Made by a program: the position numbers and the translations under genes. This document shows positions 17,137 to 25,601 of a stretch of 32,616 nucleotides of DNA, piece by piece. Under the pieces are notes generated by a model. It searched no databases, was not told the origin of the DNA, and saw nothing but the letters and a program-made list of their open reading frames with translations. The DNA is from an uncultured Alphaproteobacteria bacterium (GTDB lineage Bacteria > Pseudomonadota > Alphaproteobacteria > Sneathiellales > Sneathiellaceae), in the NCBI GenBank assembly GCA_913062525.1, contig CAJXWA010000016.1, forward strand, positions 1 through 32,616. Reading direction: 5' to 3'. Each line of letters opens with the position of its first letter. Position 1 is the first letter of the stretch.

Positions 17137-17721
17137 TCATGCCTTGCTTGCGAGAAGAATTTTTTCGGCCGCCAGTTTTGCACGGCTCGCAGCTTGCTCA
17201 TCTCCTGCCACATAACGCATAACAATGGCGCCTTCGGCTAGAAGCATTAAGCTGTCTGCCACATCCTCAGGATTTGCGAGGTCAGCATCCTTCGCCAATT
17301 TGGTTATATATTTCAAAATTAAATTTTTATGCTCAGCAGACACACCGTGGATTGGGTCATCTGGCGCTGAAAACTCTGCGGATGCATTGATGAACATACA
17401 TCCAGAAAACTGTTTTTCATTAAACCATTCTGCTAGAGCATCAAAGATCGCGGGAAGCCGTTTGTCCGGTGTATCTCCGATGGTTTCTACTGTTCGCATG
17501 AACCAGTTGCGAAATTTCTCATCCCGTCTGCGCAGCGCGGCAAGGATAAGCTCATCCTTTGATTTGAAGTGATTATAAAGTGTCATTCTGGCGACACCTG
17601 CAACCTCCAAAATTCTATCTATTCCGGTGGCGTGGAAGCCGTTTTGGTAAAAAAGCTCCAACGCCGTATCAATAAGGTGTTCCCGTTTTTTCGAAGCCAT
17701 GAGATTCGCTCGTTTCGTCAA
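17137..17721 (-). CDS. TetR/AcrR-family regulator of the hydrolase operon
   Basis: This protein has 194 residues from the first ATG; the ATG at 17700 (MASKKREHL) is an alternative giving 187. The helix-turn-helix spans about residues 13-60 (LIDTALELFYQNGFHATGID, VARMTLYNHFKSKDEL). The C-terminal domain contains FSGCMFINASAEFSAPDDPIH, a signature of a TetR subgroup that often controls oxidoreductases and responds to electrophiles or small aromatics. It faces the alpha/beta hydrolase operon across about 194 bases holding two related 18-bp operators, one directly at its own promoter and one at the hydrolase side. Autoregulation plus control of the hydrolase-PPOX-DUF1348 operon is the natural reading. 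The single Cys in the GCMF motif could act as a sensor (inference). Confidence 0.9.
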   Translation of the reverse strand: MTKRANLMASKKREHLIDTALELFYQNGFHATGIDRILEVAGVARMTLYNHFKSKDELILAALRRRDEKFRNWFMRTVETIGDTPDKRLPAIFDALAEWFNEKQFSGCMFINASAEFSAPDDPIHGVSAEHKNLILKYITKLAKDADLANPEDVADSLMLLAEGAIVMRYVAGDEQAASRAKLAAEKILLASKA

Positions 17722-17727
17722 TTTAAA

Positions 17728-17745
17728 ATAGATCGTTCAGTTTAT
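17728..17745 (-). promoter_or_regulatory. TetR operator copy next to the TetR start
   Basis: ATAGATCGTTCAGTTTAT matches the operator at 17855-17872 at 14 of 18 positions and keeps the imperfect dyad. It lies just 7 bases from the TetR start codon, consistent with autorepression. Confidence 0.55.
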
Positions 17746-17854
17746 TATATAGACTGGAAAACCGAATAACCCAAGGATTTACGGCTCCTACAGCAACAAT
17801 CGTTTGGACGTATAGCACCAGTTTTTAATATATTTGAAGAAAATACTTGATTAG

Positions 17855-17872
17855 ATAGACCGATCTGTCTAT
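17855..17872 (+). promoter_or_regulatory. TetR operator in front of the hydrolase operon
   Basis: ATAGAC-CGATCT-GTCTAT is an 18-bp inverted repeat, perfect except for one inner pair. It resembles known TetR-family boxes built on ATAGACC/GGTCTAT. It lies 43 bases upstream of the hydrolase start, a typical repressor position. Confidence 0.68.
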
Positions 17873-17915
17873 TTAATCATTACACGCTACCCACACCACT
17901 AGTGCGAGGACGAAA

Positions 17916-18887
17916 ATGAGCCCTTATAGAAAACTAATAAACCCAATTGAAATCATGGTTTTGGCAACAGCCTTAATTGTTGGCATGACTGTTATGACGG
18001 CTGGCATAAGAACGGCAAATTCAGCAGAGGTGTCGCACCTGAAAACCCAACATAAAACGGTTAAAGTCGACGGCATTGATCTCTTTTACCGCGAAGCAGG
18101 CCGGCCCGATGCGCCTACGCTTTTGCTGTTGCACGGATTTCCGACGTCGTCGCAGATGTTTAGGAATTTAATTCCTGCCTTGGCGGATAAATACCATCTG
18201 GTGGCACCGGACTATCCAGGCTTTGGTAATAGTGCCATGCCGTTGGTTGGTGAGTTTGATTATAGCTTTGATAACTTGGCTGTGATCGTTGACAAGTTCA
18301 CTCAAAAACTTGGCCTTGATCGCTACAGTCTCTATGTGATGGATTACGGCGCACCTGTTGGTTTCCGTCTTGCAACGACACATCCTGAACGTATTGAATC
18401 CTTAATCGTGCAAAACGGAAATGCGTATGACGAAGGGTTGTTGACCTTTTGGGATCCCTTCCGTAAATACTGGGAAAATCCGACGGCTGAGACAGCGAAA
18501 CCACTTGCTGGATTCTTGAATATTGGCGCGACCAAATGGCAGTATACTCACGGAACGAGAAATCCGGATTTGATTAGCCCCGACACTTGGACAACCGATC
18601 AGTATTTTCAAGATCGACCAGGGAATAAGGAAATTCAGATGAAGCTGTTTTTCGACTATGGAACGAACCCCGGCAAATATCCTGAATGGCAGGCATATTT
18701 CCGGACCCATCAGCCGCGCACTCTTATTGTATGGGGAAAGAATGATCATATTTTCCCTGCCGAAGGCGCCCATCCTTATAAGCGTGACTTGAAAAATGTT
18801 GAGTTTCATTTGTTGGATACGGGTCATTTCGCTCTTGAAGAAGACGGTGATGAAATCGCCAAGACTATCCGAGATTTTCTAAAATAA
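17916..18887 (+). CDS. Secreted alpha/beta hydrolase with Asp nucleophile (epoxide hydrolase/dehalogenase-like)
   Basis: This 323-residue enzyme has a signal peptide or N-terminal anchor up to about NSA-EV (residue 37), so it acts in the periplasm. The hydrolase fold shows oxyanion motif HGFPTS (73-78), [10 protein letters not shown], and nucleophile elbow YVMDYGAP with Asp143 in place of Ser. Candidate acid is Asp277 (GKNDHIFP), and catalytic His304 lies in DTGHFALEE. An Asp nucleophile means an ester-intermediate mechanism as in epoxide hydrolases and haloalkane dehalogenases (established family knowledge); which of these applies is not decided. GAGGA lies 5 bases before the ATG. It is the first gene of an operon with the PPOX and DUF1348 genes, controlled by a divergent TetR. 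Confidence 0.9.
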   Translation: MSPYRKLINPIEIMVLATALIVGMTVMTAGIRTANSAEVSHLKTQHKTVKVDGIDLFYREAGRPDAPTLLLLHGFPTSSQMFRNLIPALADKYHLVAPDYPGFGNSAMPLVGEFDYSFDNLAVIVDKFTQKLGLDRYSLYVMDYGAPVGFRLATTHPERIESLIVQNGNAYDEGLLTFWDPFRKYWENPTAETAKPLAGFLNIGATKWQYTHGTRNPDLISPDTWTTDQYFQDRPGNKEIQMKLFFDYGTNPGKYPEWQAYFRTHQPRTLIVWGKNDHIFPAEGAHPYKRDLKNVEFHLLDTGHFALEEDGDEIAKTIRDFLK

Positions 18888-18959
18888 TATCTATGAGAAA
18901 CCCGGAAGCGTGGATCTTATCATACGCTTTCGGATAATTATCCACGGTGACGGAGAATT

Positions 18960-19568
18960 ATGATGACTGAGTTTACGAGTGATATCGCCTTTACCCCGGC
19001 GGTTAAACGCATTCAGGAAAAAAAAGGATCTCGCGCAGGCTATGCCCGAATGGAGGCTAAGGGCGGATGGCGAGATGAGGTTACGGAGGGATTGTCAGAC
19101 TTCATTGCAGAACGGGATTCCTTTTATCTCGCGACGGCTAGTGCAGACGGGCAACCCTATATTCAGCACCGAGGCGGCAAACCGGGGTTCCTTAAAATCG
19201 TTAATGATAAAACGCTGGCCTTTGCTGATTTCAAAGGAAACAAGCAGTATATATCTTCTGGAAACTTGAGTGAAAATAATAAGGCGTATATATTTTTGAT
19301 GGATTATGCCACGCGCAGCCGGGTGAAAATATGGGGCACGGCACGTGTTGTCAATGACAGCACGCAGATTTCAAAATTGGTAGACACAGACTACAACGGT
19401 GTCCCCGAACAAGCCATATTTTTTGATATTACGGCTTGGGATATTAACTGCCCGCAACATATTACACCGAGGTTTTCAGAAGAAAAAATCGTTGAACTTG
19501 TCCAGCCTCTGAAAGACAGAATTGAAGAGTTGGAAGCCCTGCTTAAACAGTGTGAGGAAAAATCATGA
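18960..19568 (+). CDS. PPOX-class pyridoxamine 5'-phosphate oxidase-like flavoprotein
   Basis: This 202-residue protein has the split-barrel flavin-binding fold of the pyridoxamine-phosphate-oxidase superfamily. Typical features are [59 protein letters not shown] and the closing [13 protein letters not shown]. The C-terminal tail ([20 protein letters not shown]) is probably a coiled coil. Two adjacent ATGs are possible; GGAG precedes them by 4 or 7 bases. Relatives bind FMN, F420 or haem; the cofactor here is not certain. The stop overlaps the next start (ATGA), implying translational coupling. It is the second gene of the TetR-controlled hydrolase operon. Confidence 0.88.
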   Translation: MMTEFTSDIAFTPAVKRIQEKKGSRAGYARMEAKGGWRDEVTEGLSDFIAERDSFYLATASADGQPYIQHRGGKPGFLKIVNDKTLAFADFKGNKQYISSGNLSENNKAYIFLMDYATRSRVKIWGTARVVNDSTQISKLVDTDYNGVPEQAIFFDITAWDINCPQHITPRFSEEKIVELVQPLKDRIEELEALLKQCEEKS

Positions 19569-20032
19569 CTGATCGTCCGCCATATCCGCCATTTGATAAA
19601 TCGTCGGCGCAACTGAAAGTTCGTTTGGCTGAGGATGCATGGAACAGCCAACAACCGGAAAAAATAGCACTCGCCTATACGCCTGAAAGTGAATGGCGGA
19701 ACCGCACGTCTTTCATTACCGGCAGATCAGCAATTGAGGACTTCCTCACCTTAAAATGGAAAAAGGAATTAGATTACCGTCTGATCAAGGGGCTCTGGGC
19801 TTGGTCAGAGAATAAAATAGCGGTGCGATTTGCCTACGAGTTTCAAGATGCCAGCAACAACTGGTTTCGGGCTTACGGGAACGAAAACTGGGAATTTGAC
19901 AAACAAGGACTAATGGCGCGGAGATTTGCGAGCATTAATGATGTGGCAATTGACCAAAAAGATAGAAAGTTCCTATGGCCTTCTGGTCGGCGCCCAAATG
20001 ACCATCCCGGTTTGTCTGAATTAGATCTCTAA
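19565..20032 (+). CDS. DUF1348 (NTF2-like fold) protein
   Basis: This 155-residue small cytosolic protein begins [43 protein letters not shown], the characteristic start of DUF1348, a family with an NTF2-like cone fold. Further family features are [20 protein letters not shown] and [23 protein letters not shown], ending with [18 protein letters not shown]. Its function is unknown; the fold often serves as a small-molecule enzyme or binding scaffold. It overlaps the PPOX gene by four bases and closes the operon, followed by a short hairpin. Confidence 0.9.
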   Translation: MTDRPPYPPFDKSSAQLKVRLAEDAWNSQQPEKIALAYTPESEWRNRTSFITGRSAIEDFLTLKWKKELDYRLIKGLWAWSENKIAVRFAYEFQDASNNWFRAYGNENWEFDKQGLMARRFASINDVAIDQKDRKFLWPSGRRPNDHPGLSELDL

Positions 20033-20053
20033 GTGATCCACATTTTTCCAGTA

Positions 20054-20067
20054 AGCCCTAACGGGCT
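20054..20067 (+). terminator. Short hairpin between convergent DUF1348 and hmuV genes
   Basis: AGCCC (20054-20058) and GGGCT (20063-20067) enclose the loop TAAC and are followed by GTTT on the plus strand. It sits in the 37-base gap between convergent genes and may terminate the hydrolase operon. Confidence 0.5.
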
Positions 20068-20069
20068 GT

Positions 20070-20810
20070 TTAAAGCATAACTTGAGATCTATTTATGTCG
20101 TACAGTGTGCTTACCGTATCAATGTTAATCACATCAGCGCTGGCGCCAACAGCGAAAATTTTGCCAGCGTCTAATAGGAGCGCCTGATCCGTCATGCGCT
20201 TGGCCAGTTGTAAATCATGTAAGATGACAACCACTGCAAAGTTCTTTTGTGACGCCAGAGTTCTGCAAATATCGAATAGCATAAACTGGTGTTTTAGATC
20301 GAGTGCTGACGTGGGTTCGTCTAAAAACAGAATGCAATCCGTTTGATCCCAGAGCTGGGCTAGAATACGCGCCATATGAACGCGTTGTTGTTCGCCGCCA
20401 GATAGTGTCGAAATGAGCCGTTCTTCTAGGTGGGAAACTTCGGTTAATTGCATGGCTTCACGGGCAATATCATAGTCTCGCATATCCTGCCCAACACCGG
20501 AAAATTGTCCACGCCCCATGGCGGCGACTTCTAATGCTGTGAAGGGGAAGTTTATTGAGACACTTTGGGTTAAAACTGCGCGGATGGCGGCGAGATCAGT
20601 TAAGCTGAAGGATGCAAATGCCTGTCCCATCAAGGTGATATTTCCTCGGGTCGGTTTTTCGTACCCAGAAAGACATTTCATAAGGGTCGATTTTCCCGCG
20701 CCGTTGGGACCTAGAATTGCAAAGATCTCTCCTTGTTTGATTTCGAGGGATACTCGGTCGAGTATTGTTTTTTCGCCGATGGAAAAATTGAGATTTTCTG
20801 CCTTTAGCAT
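20070..20810 (-). CDS. hmuV: Haem ABC importer, ATP-binding protein
   Basis: This 246-residue ATPase has Walker A GPNGAGKST (residues 34-42), the ABC signature LSGGEQQRV, Walker B CILFLDEPTSALD, and the switch His in VVILHDLQLA. It shows the HmuV subgroup pattern, including the Q-loop region LTQSVSINFPFTALEVAAMGR. It powers haem import with the permease, whose stop lies 2 bases before this start. It is the last gene of the haem operon; a short hairpin follows in the gap to the convergent gene. Confidence 0.93.
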   Translation of the reverse strand: MLKAENLNFSIGEKTILDRVSLEIKQGEIFAILGPNGAGKSTLMKCLSGYEKPTRGNITLMGQAFASFSLTDLAAIRAVLTQSVSINFPFTALEVAAMGRGQFSGVGQDMRDYDIAREAMQLTEVSHLEERLISTLSGGEQQRVHMARILAQLWDQTDCILFLDEPTSALDLKHQFMLFDICRTLASQKNFAVVVILHDLQLAKRMTDQALLLDAGKIFAVGASADVINIDTVSTLYDINRSQVML

Positions 20811-20812
20811 GT

Positions 20813-21856
20813 CTAGTTACCGCTGCTGTTTTGTTTGATTAAAAGCCAGAGGAAAAATGGGCCGCCAACAAGGCTGGTCAATACGCCAACCGGCAGCTCT
20901 GATGGTGCTACCAACGTTCTTGCAATAGTATCCGCTAAGAGGAGTAGGGCCGCCCCTAGAAGTGCGGACGCCGGTATCAGCAACTTATGATCGGCCCCAA
21001 ATAGAAGCCTGATCAGGTGAGGTACAACAAGGCCTATAAAACCAATAATGCCGCTCACAGCAACTGCTGCGCCAACACATAGGGCAGACGTCAGGATGAT
21101 GGTCCGCTTAAGTTTATGCGTATCAACGCCAATATAGGCAGCGTTTTCCTCTCCAAGCAGCAGTATATTTAGCTCCCGAGCTTTTTTTGTTAAAAACCAC
21201 ATGCTTGGCAGAATTATTGATAAACAGACAAGAACGGGCTCCCACATTGCGCCGCCCAAACTTCCCATGGTCCAAAAAGTCATGGCCCTCAACTGTTGAT
21301 CATCACTTATGAAGGTGAGAAACCCAGTTCCAGCGAAGGTAAGGGCATTAATTGCAATACCGGCAAGCAACATGTGGGTAACCGAAAAGACGCCAGTTAG
21401 ACGTGACATGCGTAAGATAACCAGGCTTGTAATCGTACCACCGACAAAGGCTGCGATCCCGAGGCTATATAAACCCAGGAAACCGTATGCAGGGCCGATG
21501 ACCACAATCATGCAGGACACCGCAAGTGCGGCACCGCCAGTTATGCCAATGAGACCCGGATCCGCAAGAGGGTTTCGAAATAATCCCTGCATTGCGGCCC
21601 CGGATATGCCAAGAGCTGCGCCGACGACCACTGCCAATAAAACGCGTGGCAGGCGAATGGAAAATAAGATCGTTTGATCAAACTCGGGCAAGCTGAAAAG
21701 CAATATATCGCTCAAACTTAACGAAATAGCACCAATGGTTGATGACACGAGAACCATGAGGCCGAGCATGAGTGATAGAAGAGTGAGAATAACAAAATTA
21801 TTTTGCTCACCTTGCTTGGGAACACTAATCCAGCGTCCCACAACAGCTTTAATCAT
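20813..21856 (-). CDS. hmuU: Haem ABC importer, FecCD-family permease
   Basis: This 347-residue inner-membrane permease has about ten helices. Family motifs include RLPRVLLAVVVGAALGISGAAMQGLFRNPLADPGLIGITGGAA near the N-terminus and GIIGFIGLVVPHLIRLLFGADHK in the second half, the coupling region that contacts the ATPase. It overlaps the end of hmuT by 8 bases, which implies translational coupling. Haem rather than siderophore import is inferred from the surrounding hemP, hmuS and hmuT genes. Confidence 0.93.
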   Translation of the reverse strand: MIKAVVGRWISVPKQGEQNNFVILTLLSLMLGLMVLVSSTIGAISLSLSDILLFSLPEFDQTILFSIRLPRVLLAVVVGAALGISGAAMQGLFRNPLADPGLIGITGGAALAVSCMIVVIGPAYGFLGLYSLGIAAFVGGTITSLVILRMSRLTGVFSVTHMLLAGIAINALTFAGTGFLTFISDDQQLRAMTFWTMGSLGGAMWEPVLVCLSIILPSMWFLTKKARELNILLLGEENAAYIGVDTHKLKRTIILTSALCVGAAVAVSGIIGFIGLVVPHLIRLLFGADHKLLIPASALLGAALLLLADTIARTLVAPSELPVGVLTSLVGGPFFLWLLIKQNSSGN

Positions 21857-22691
21857 GGGCGTTCAGTCTTTCATTAAGCTCTAATGCTGCCGCGGCTGAG
21901 CGCGGACCGAAGCCCAGCAACAAAAGCCCATCCATATCAATTACATTTTTAGATTTTGCCGCCGGAGTGAGCGCGAAGCCGGGGAGTTTGAATAAGGCGT
22001 CTTTGCCGCCAATTTGCTTTAACGTTCTGCTGGTAATCAAGATGACTTCAGGCGCAAATTTTACGACAGCTTCAGGGGATATGGGTTTGTATCCGGCGTA
22101 AGCTGCCGCCACATTTATCCCGCCGGCTATTTCGACAATACTGTGTGCGGAAGTCTTGCTTCCCGCAGCCATTGGCGTCGAACTTCCGTGGTTCATAATA
22201 AACAACACTCGTGGCCTCGTCGTTTGTTTCGAAGTTGCGGCTTTAAGGCGCGCTAATGAGGCATCAAAACTCTCAACCAAATCTGTTGCGGCCGTCATGG
22301 CATCAAGTGTTTGACCAAGTGCCAATATGTTTTCACGTGTCTCTTTAATGGATTTCGCCGATTTAAAGTGACGTATCTGAACGCCCGTCGACGCTATCTG
22401 TTTTATGACCGATGGGGGCCCGGCATCTTCTGTTGCGATTATTAAGTCTGGCTTCAATGATAAAACACCCTCTACAGACAGGGCTCTTTGATATCCTGTT
22501 TTAGGAAGTCTCGCCGCTGCGGGAGGGAAGTAGCTGGTTGTGTCACTCCCCACTAGGCTAGCGCCGTGCCCAATGGCATATATGGTTTCGGTCAGAGCAC
22601 CGCCAATGGACACAATTCGTCGATCGGATTGCTGGGCATGGCTGACATTAATAGATAAAACCAAAAAGATTGTGCTGAGGATAAATTTCAT
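21849..22691 (-). CDS. hmuT: Periplasmic haem-binding protein of the ABC importer
   Basis: This 280-residue protein has a signal peptide cleaved at about SHA-QQ (residue 19). It shows the class III binding-protein fold: RRIVSIGGALTETIYAIGHGASLVGSDTTSYFP at the front, SVEGVLSLKPDLIIATEDAGPP, and the second lobe SPEAVVKFAPEVILITSRTL. These are HmuT features, with the Tyr in SYFP or TGYQRA a candidate haem ligand. Its start overlaps the exbD stop by one base (TAATG). It passes haem from the outer-membrane receptor to HmuUV. Confidence 0.92.
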   Translation of the reverse strand: MKFILSTIFLVLSINVSHAQQSDRRIVSIGGALTETIYAIGHGASLVGSDTTSYFPPAAARLPKTGYQRALSVEGVLSLKPDLIIATEDAGPPSVIKQIASTGVQIRHFKSAKSIKETRENILALGQTLDAMTAATDLVESFDASLARLKAATSKQTTRPRVLFIMNHGSSTPMAAGSKTSAHSIVEIAGGINVAAAYAGYKPISPEAVVKFAPEVILITSRTLKQIGGKDALFKLPGFALTPAAKSKNVIDMDGLLLLGFGPRSAAAALELNERLNAHD

Positions 22692-23116
22692 TATTTTGTC
22701 TCTTGCTGCATCAAAATGTTCGCCGCCTTGATGCCCTTTAATTGGAGGAATGTGAGGACGTTCAAAAGTCGTTCTATGGAGACTGATTTATCTCCTGCTA
22801 GGACGAGCTTATGCTCCGGTTTCGCATCTAACGCCCGTAAAAGGTTCGGTTTTAATTTCTCTAAACTCGTCACAGGTTGGCCATCGACCGCATAACCCTT
22901 CGTGCGGATTTCGAGCATGATGTGCTTTTGTGGCGGCGCGGGCGTGGTTGCCTTGCTAACGCTGTTGGGGAGCGTCAGATCAAGAGATCTGTATGATGCC
23001 CCGGCAGACAGAATGAAAAAAACCAATAGAATGAACAAAATATCCAGCAGTGATGTTAAATCTGGAATTGACGAGATTTCCGGCTCATTGGAATTGGTGT
23101 CGTCTAACGTTATCAT
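22691..23116 (-). CDS. exbD: ExbD/TolR-family energy-transducing protein
   Basis: This 141-residue protein has one N-terminal membrane helix carrying the proton-carrying Asp in IPDLTSLLDILFILLVFFIL. A periplasmic domain follows (KLVLAGDKSVSIERLLNVLTFLQLKGI). With ExbB it uses the proton gradient to drive TonB. It overlaps exbB by four bases (ATGA) and hmuT by one, so it is firmly inside the haem operon. Confidence 0.92.
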   Translation of the reverse strand: MITLDDTNSNEPEISSIPDLTSLLDILFILLVFFILSAGASYRSLDLTLPNSVSKATTPAPPQKHIMLEIRTKGYAVDGQPVTSLEKLKPNLLRALDAKPEHKLVLAGDKSVSIERLLNVLTFLQLKGIKAANILMQQETK

Positions 23117-23697
23117 GAGGCAACTCTATTTGTCTGAGCGATATTGTCGCCAGTATCATTTTTGAAATAATTCAAATCAAAATTAAGCGACAGGGCATTC
23201 AGGGATGACAAAATATTGCCCAAAACCTTGGCTCGCCATGCCGTTAAAAAACTAACTGCAATTACAGCAGGCAGGGCAATCATTAGACCAATAGCAGTCG
23301 TGAGCAAAGCTTCCCACAAACCGTCCGCTATCATGTTTGGAGTGACAGGGTTGGTTGTAATAGCGATCACTCGAAACGCATCAATAATGCCAAGAATGGT
23401 TCCCAATAGGCCGCATAACGGGGCGAGGGCCGCAATGAGACGGAGTATATTTAATCCGCGATCATAGGGCGCCCTTGCTTTGCCAAGCTCCAGAGTTACG
23501 ACCTCATCACGCAAGTTTCGCGGTTGTTTTTTATGAGATAATAATATGGCGGATAGTTTCTTGAGGAGTTGCCCATGATTAATGCTCGTGGTGAGAACAA
23601 AGACCATACGTTCAAACAAAATCACGGTTGCCAGAATGGAGCAGCCCAATAGTGGCCACCCCATAATACCAAGCTTATAAAAAATCTCAGGCAGCAT
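23113..23697 (-). CDS. exbB: ExbB-type proton channel protein (MotA/TolQ/ExbB family)
   Basis: This 194-residue inner-membrane protein has three helices, at about residues 12-32 (MGWPLLGCSILATVILFERM), 85-110 (LIRLIAALAPLCGLLGTILGIIDAF) and 130-155 (LWEALLTTAIGLMIALPAVI). The ALAPLCGLLGTILG and EALLTTAIGLMIALPA motifs are standard for TolQ/ExbB. Its start overlaps the end of the hmuS-type gene by 11 bases. It forms the motor complex with ExbD and TonB. The tolQ reading is disfavoured because no tolA, tolB or pal is present. Confidence 0.9.
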   Translation of the reverse strand: MLPEIFYKLGIMGWPLLGCSILATVILFERMVFVLTTSINHGQLLKKLSAILLSHKKQPRNLRDEVVTLELGKARAPYDRGLNILRLIAALAPLCGLLGTILGIIDAFRVIAITTNPVTPNMIADGLWEALLTTAIGLMIALPAVIAVSFLTAWRAKVLGNILSSLNALSLNFDLNYFKNDTGDNIAQTNRVAS

Positions 23698-24757
23698 TTG
23701 ATAATTTCTTTGCTGGAAGACGCGCGACTATTTCACGCCAAAGCTCTAATTCGGGATCACCAGGTTTGCGTTTCCCAAATAACGTTGTGATGATTTCTCC
23801 GCCTTTATCAAACAGCTCAACTGCTGTCACAAGGCCGTCCTCAGTTGGTTTTTTTGTAACCCAAGCCCGAGCGATATCATCTTCGTTTAAATGTAAATTG
23901 AACATCGGATCGAGGACATTGAACCAGTTGTCAAAATCCACCAGTTTTTTAACCGTGCCAGTATGAATTTGAATGCAGCCACGGTTACCAACGAAAACCA
24001 TGATTTCACAGCCGCTATCCCGTGCAGATTCCATCACATCTCTCACTGAAGACAAAGGCACTTCGTAGGCAAAGTCTTCACCGATTTTTCGGAAACCTTG
24101 TTCCCGTCCGACACCAAATTTTTTGAGCATAGGGAAAAAGGCATGAGTGTCTTTCAAGGCTTCCCACGATGCTCTGAAACCTTGCCAGTCAATTTCACTG
24201 TCGGGGCGATCGCTTTGCGCGGTAGAGTATTGTTCGATTTCTATCGAAGAACCTTGATTATCTGATTTGAAGTTATCCAATAACGCTGCATAGGCAACGT
24301 CTATGGATTTATTCGTCATGTATATTTTGTGAAGTGCGGTCCCTGATTTATCGAAAAATTGTATGCTTTTTCTGACGCCAGTTTTTGTATTTTCAAATAC
24401 CGCAAAACTATGGGCCCAATGCATCATGAAAAGCCGTAAATCAATATCTGGATTTACAAAAATGCCAGTTTTCATTTTCCCATGGGTGTGAAACTGGGCG
24501 TTGTTGTAAATGCCTTTGCGCTCATGAACACAAGATTGATTGCGGGTGAGCGCCATAACTTCCCCAAGAAGATGGATTTCTGCTAAAATTTCTTCTGGCT
24601 TATTATTCAAACGAAGAACGCCGTCACCGATCTGGCAAACCAAAAGCTCGGCTTCAGATACTTCCAGAATCTGAGCAGCATTTCGAATGCGCATTTCGGG
24701 ATTTTGGGCCTTTAGTTCGGCGTAACTTGTTTTTAGGTCTGTGACTGTGGACTGCAT
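23687..24757 (-). CDS. hmuS: HemS/HmuS-type cytosolic haem-handling/degrading protein
   Basis: The frame extends to 24799, but the ATG at 24757 has AAAGAGAG 6 bases upstream and avoids overlap with tonB; it gives 356 residues. The protein has the duplicated HemS/ChuS fold: first half VHERKGIYNNAQFHTHGKMKTGIFVNPDIDLRLFM, second half FPMLKKFGVGREQGFRKIG and GCIQIHTGTVKKL. The conserved proximal haem ligand should be His205 in LKDTHAFFPMLKKF (compare the equivalent His in ChuS and HemS). It receives haem in the cytosol and may store it, pass it on, or break it down. No separate haem oxygenase is seen in the operon. Confidence 0.92.
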   Translation of the reverse strand: MQSTVTDLKTSYAELKAQNPEMRIRNAAQILEVSEAELLVCQIGDGVLRLNNKPEEILAEIHLLGEVMALTRNQSCVHERKGIYNNAQFHTHGKMKTGIFVNPDIDLRLFMMHWAHSFAVFENTKTGVRKSIQFFDKSGTALHKIYMTNKSIDVAYAALLDNFKSDNQGSSIEIEQYSTAQSDRPDSEIDWQGFRASWEALKDTHAFFPMLKKFGVGREQGFRKIGEDFAYEVPLSSVRDVMESARDSGCEIMVFVGNRGCIQIHTGTVKKLVDFDNWFNVLDPMFNLHLNEDDIARAWVTKKPTEDGLVTAVELFDKGGEIITTLFGKRKPGDPELELWREIVARLPAKKLSNAA

Positions 24758-24770
24758 TGTATACTCTCTT

Positions 24771-25601
24771 TCAATTAATGACAAAACGGACGGGGACACG
24801 AACCCAACTTTGGATTTTCTGTCCGTTGCGTACCAAAGGCTCGAACTCCCATTTTTTTACGGCTGAAATCGCGGCTTTATCCAGGAGCCGATGACCGGAG
24901 GACTTTTCAATCTTCAAAGATTGCGGATGGCCGTTAGGTAAAATCAGCGCAGCAAGGGTAACCACACCTTGCTGGCCAAGTTCAAACGCGCGCCTTGGAT
25001 ATCGCGGGGCTGTCCGTTTTCTATAATTGGCTTTGTGGATAACTGTAGATGCGTCCTTGCCGTTGCCTTTGTCTGCTGCGGCTGGAGTTGATTTGGCGCC
25101 AAATTTGGCCTGGATTTTCGGAGGTGCTACTCGGGCGGGTGACCGTTCGATCGGTGTTTTAAGTACCTGTATAATTTTCGGCATAGGTTTCTGACTAATT
25201 TTTGGAGTTTCGCTAATGGGATTTTGGACGATAGGCTTACGCATAATGACGCGCGGCGTTGGTACAGAAGACCTTGAGATAACCGGTGTTTTAGGCTTAG
25301 GAGCGAATATTTTGTCTGTTGCGTTTGCTTTTACAAGTATCTTCGTGACGGAAGGCTCTTGCTGCGCCTGAACCACTTTAGGCTGAGATTTGGCTACTCT
25401 AATTGGAGTGGTTGTGGGCTCGATTGCAGGAGCGGCGATGGATAAGATCGTTACTTTGATCCGGTCAACCGATGGAAATTCAATCACTTTGGATGATACG
25501 TCAAAATAGGTCAGTGCATAGATATTCGCCAAGCACGATAGAGCGAGTAACCCGCTCCATCGTCCAATATTGGTAATATCTATGCGATGAGCGACTACCA
25601 T
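24771..25601 (-). CDS. tonB: TonB-family energy transducer dedicated to haem uptake
   Basis: This 276-residue protein has an N-terminal membrane helix at about residues 17-32 (SGLLALSCLANIYALTYF). A long Pro/Lys-rich periplasmic spacer follows (about 60-185). The C-terminal TonB domain (about 195-276) has APRYPRRAFELGQQGVVTLA, SGHRLLDKAAISAVKKWEF and a closing VRVPVRFVIN. Its start overlaps the receptor stop by seven bases, so the receptor and its energiser are translated together. This suggests a TonB used mainly for this receptor. Confidence 0.93.
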   Translation of the reverse strand: MVVAHRIDITNIGRWSGLLALSCLANIYALTYFDVSSKVIEFPSVDRIKVTILSIAAPAIEPTTTPIRVAKSQPKVVQAQQEPSVTKILVKANATDKIFAPKPKTPVISRSSVPTPRVIMRKPIVQNPISETPKISQKPMPKIIQVLKTPIERSPARVAPPKIQAKFGAKSTPAAADKGNGKDASTVIHKANYRKRTAPRYPRRAFELGQQGVVTLAALILPNGHPQSLKIEKSSGHRLLDKAAISAVKKWEFEPLVRNGQKIQSWVRVPVRFVIN

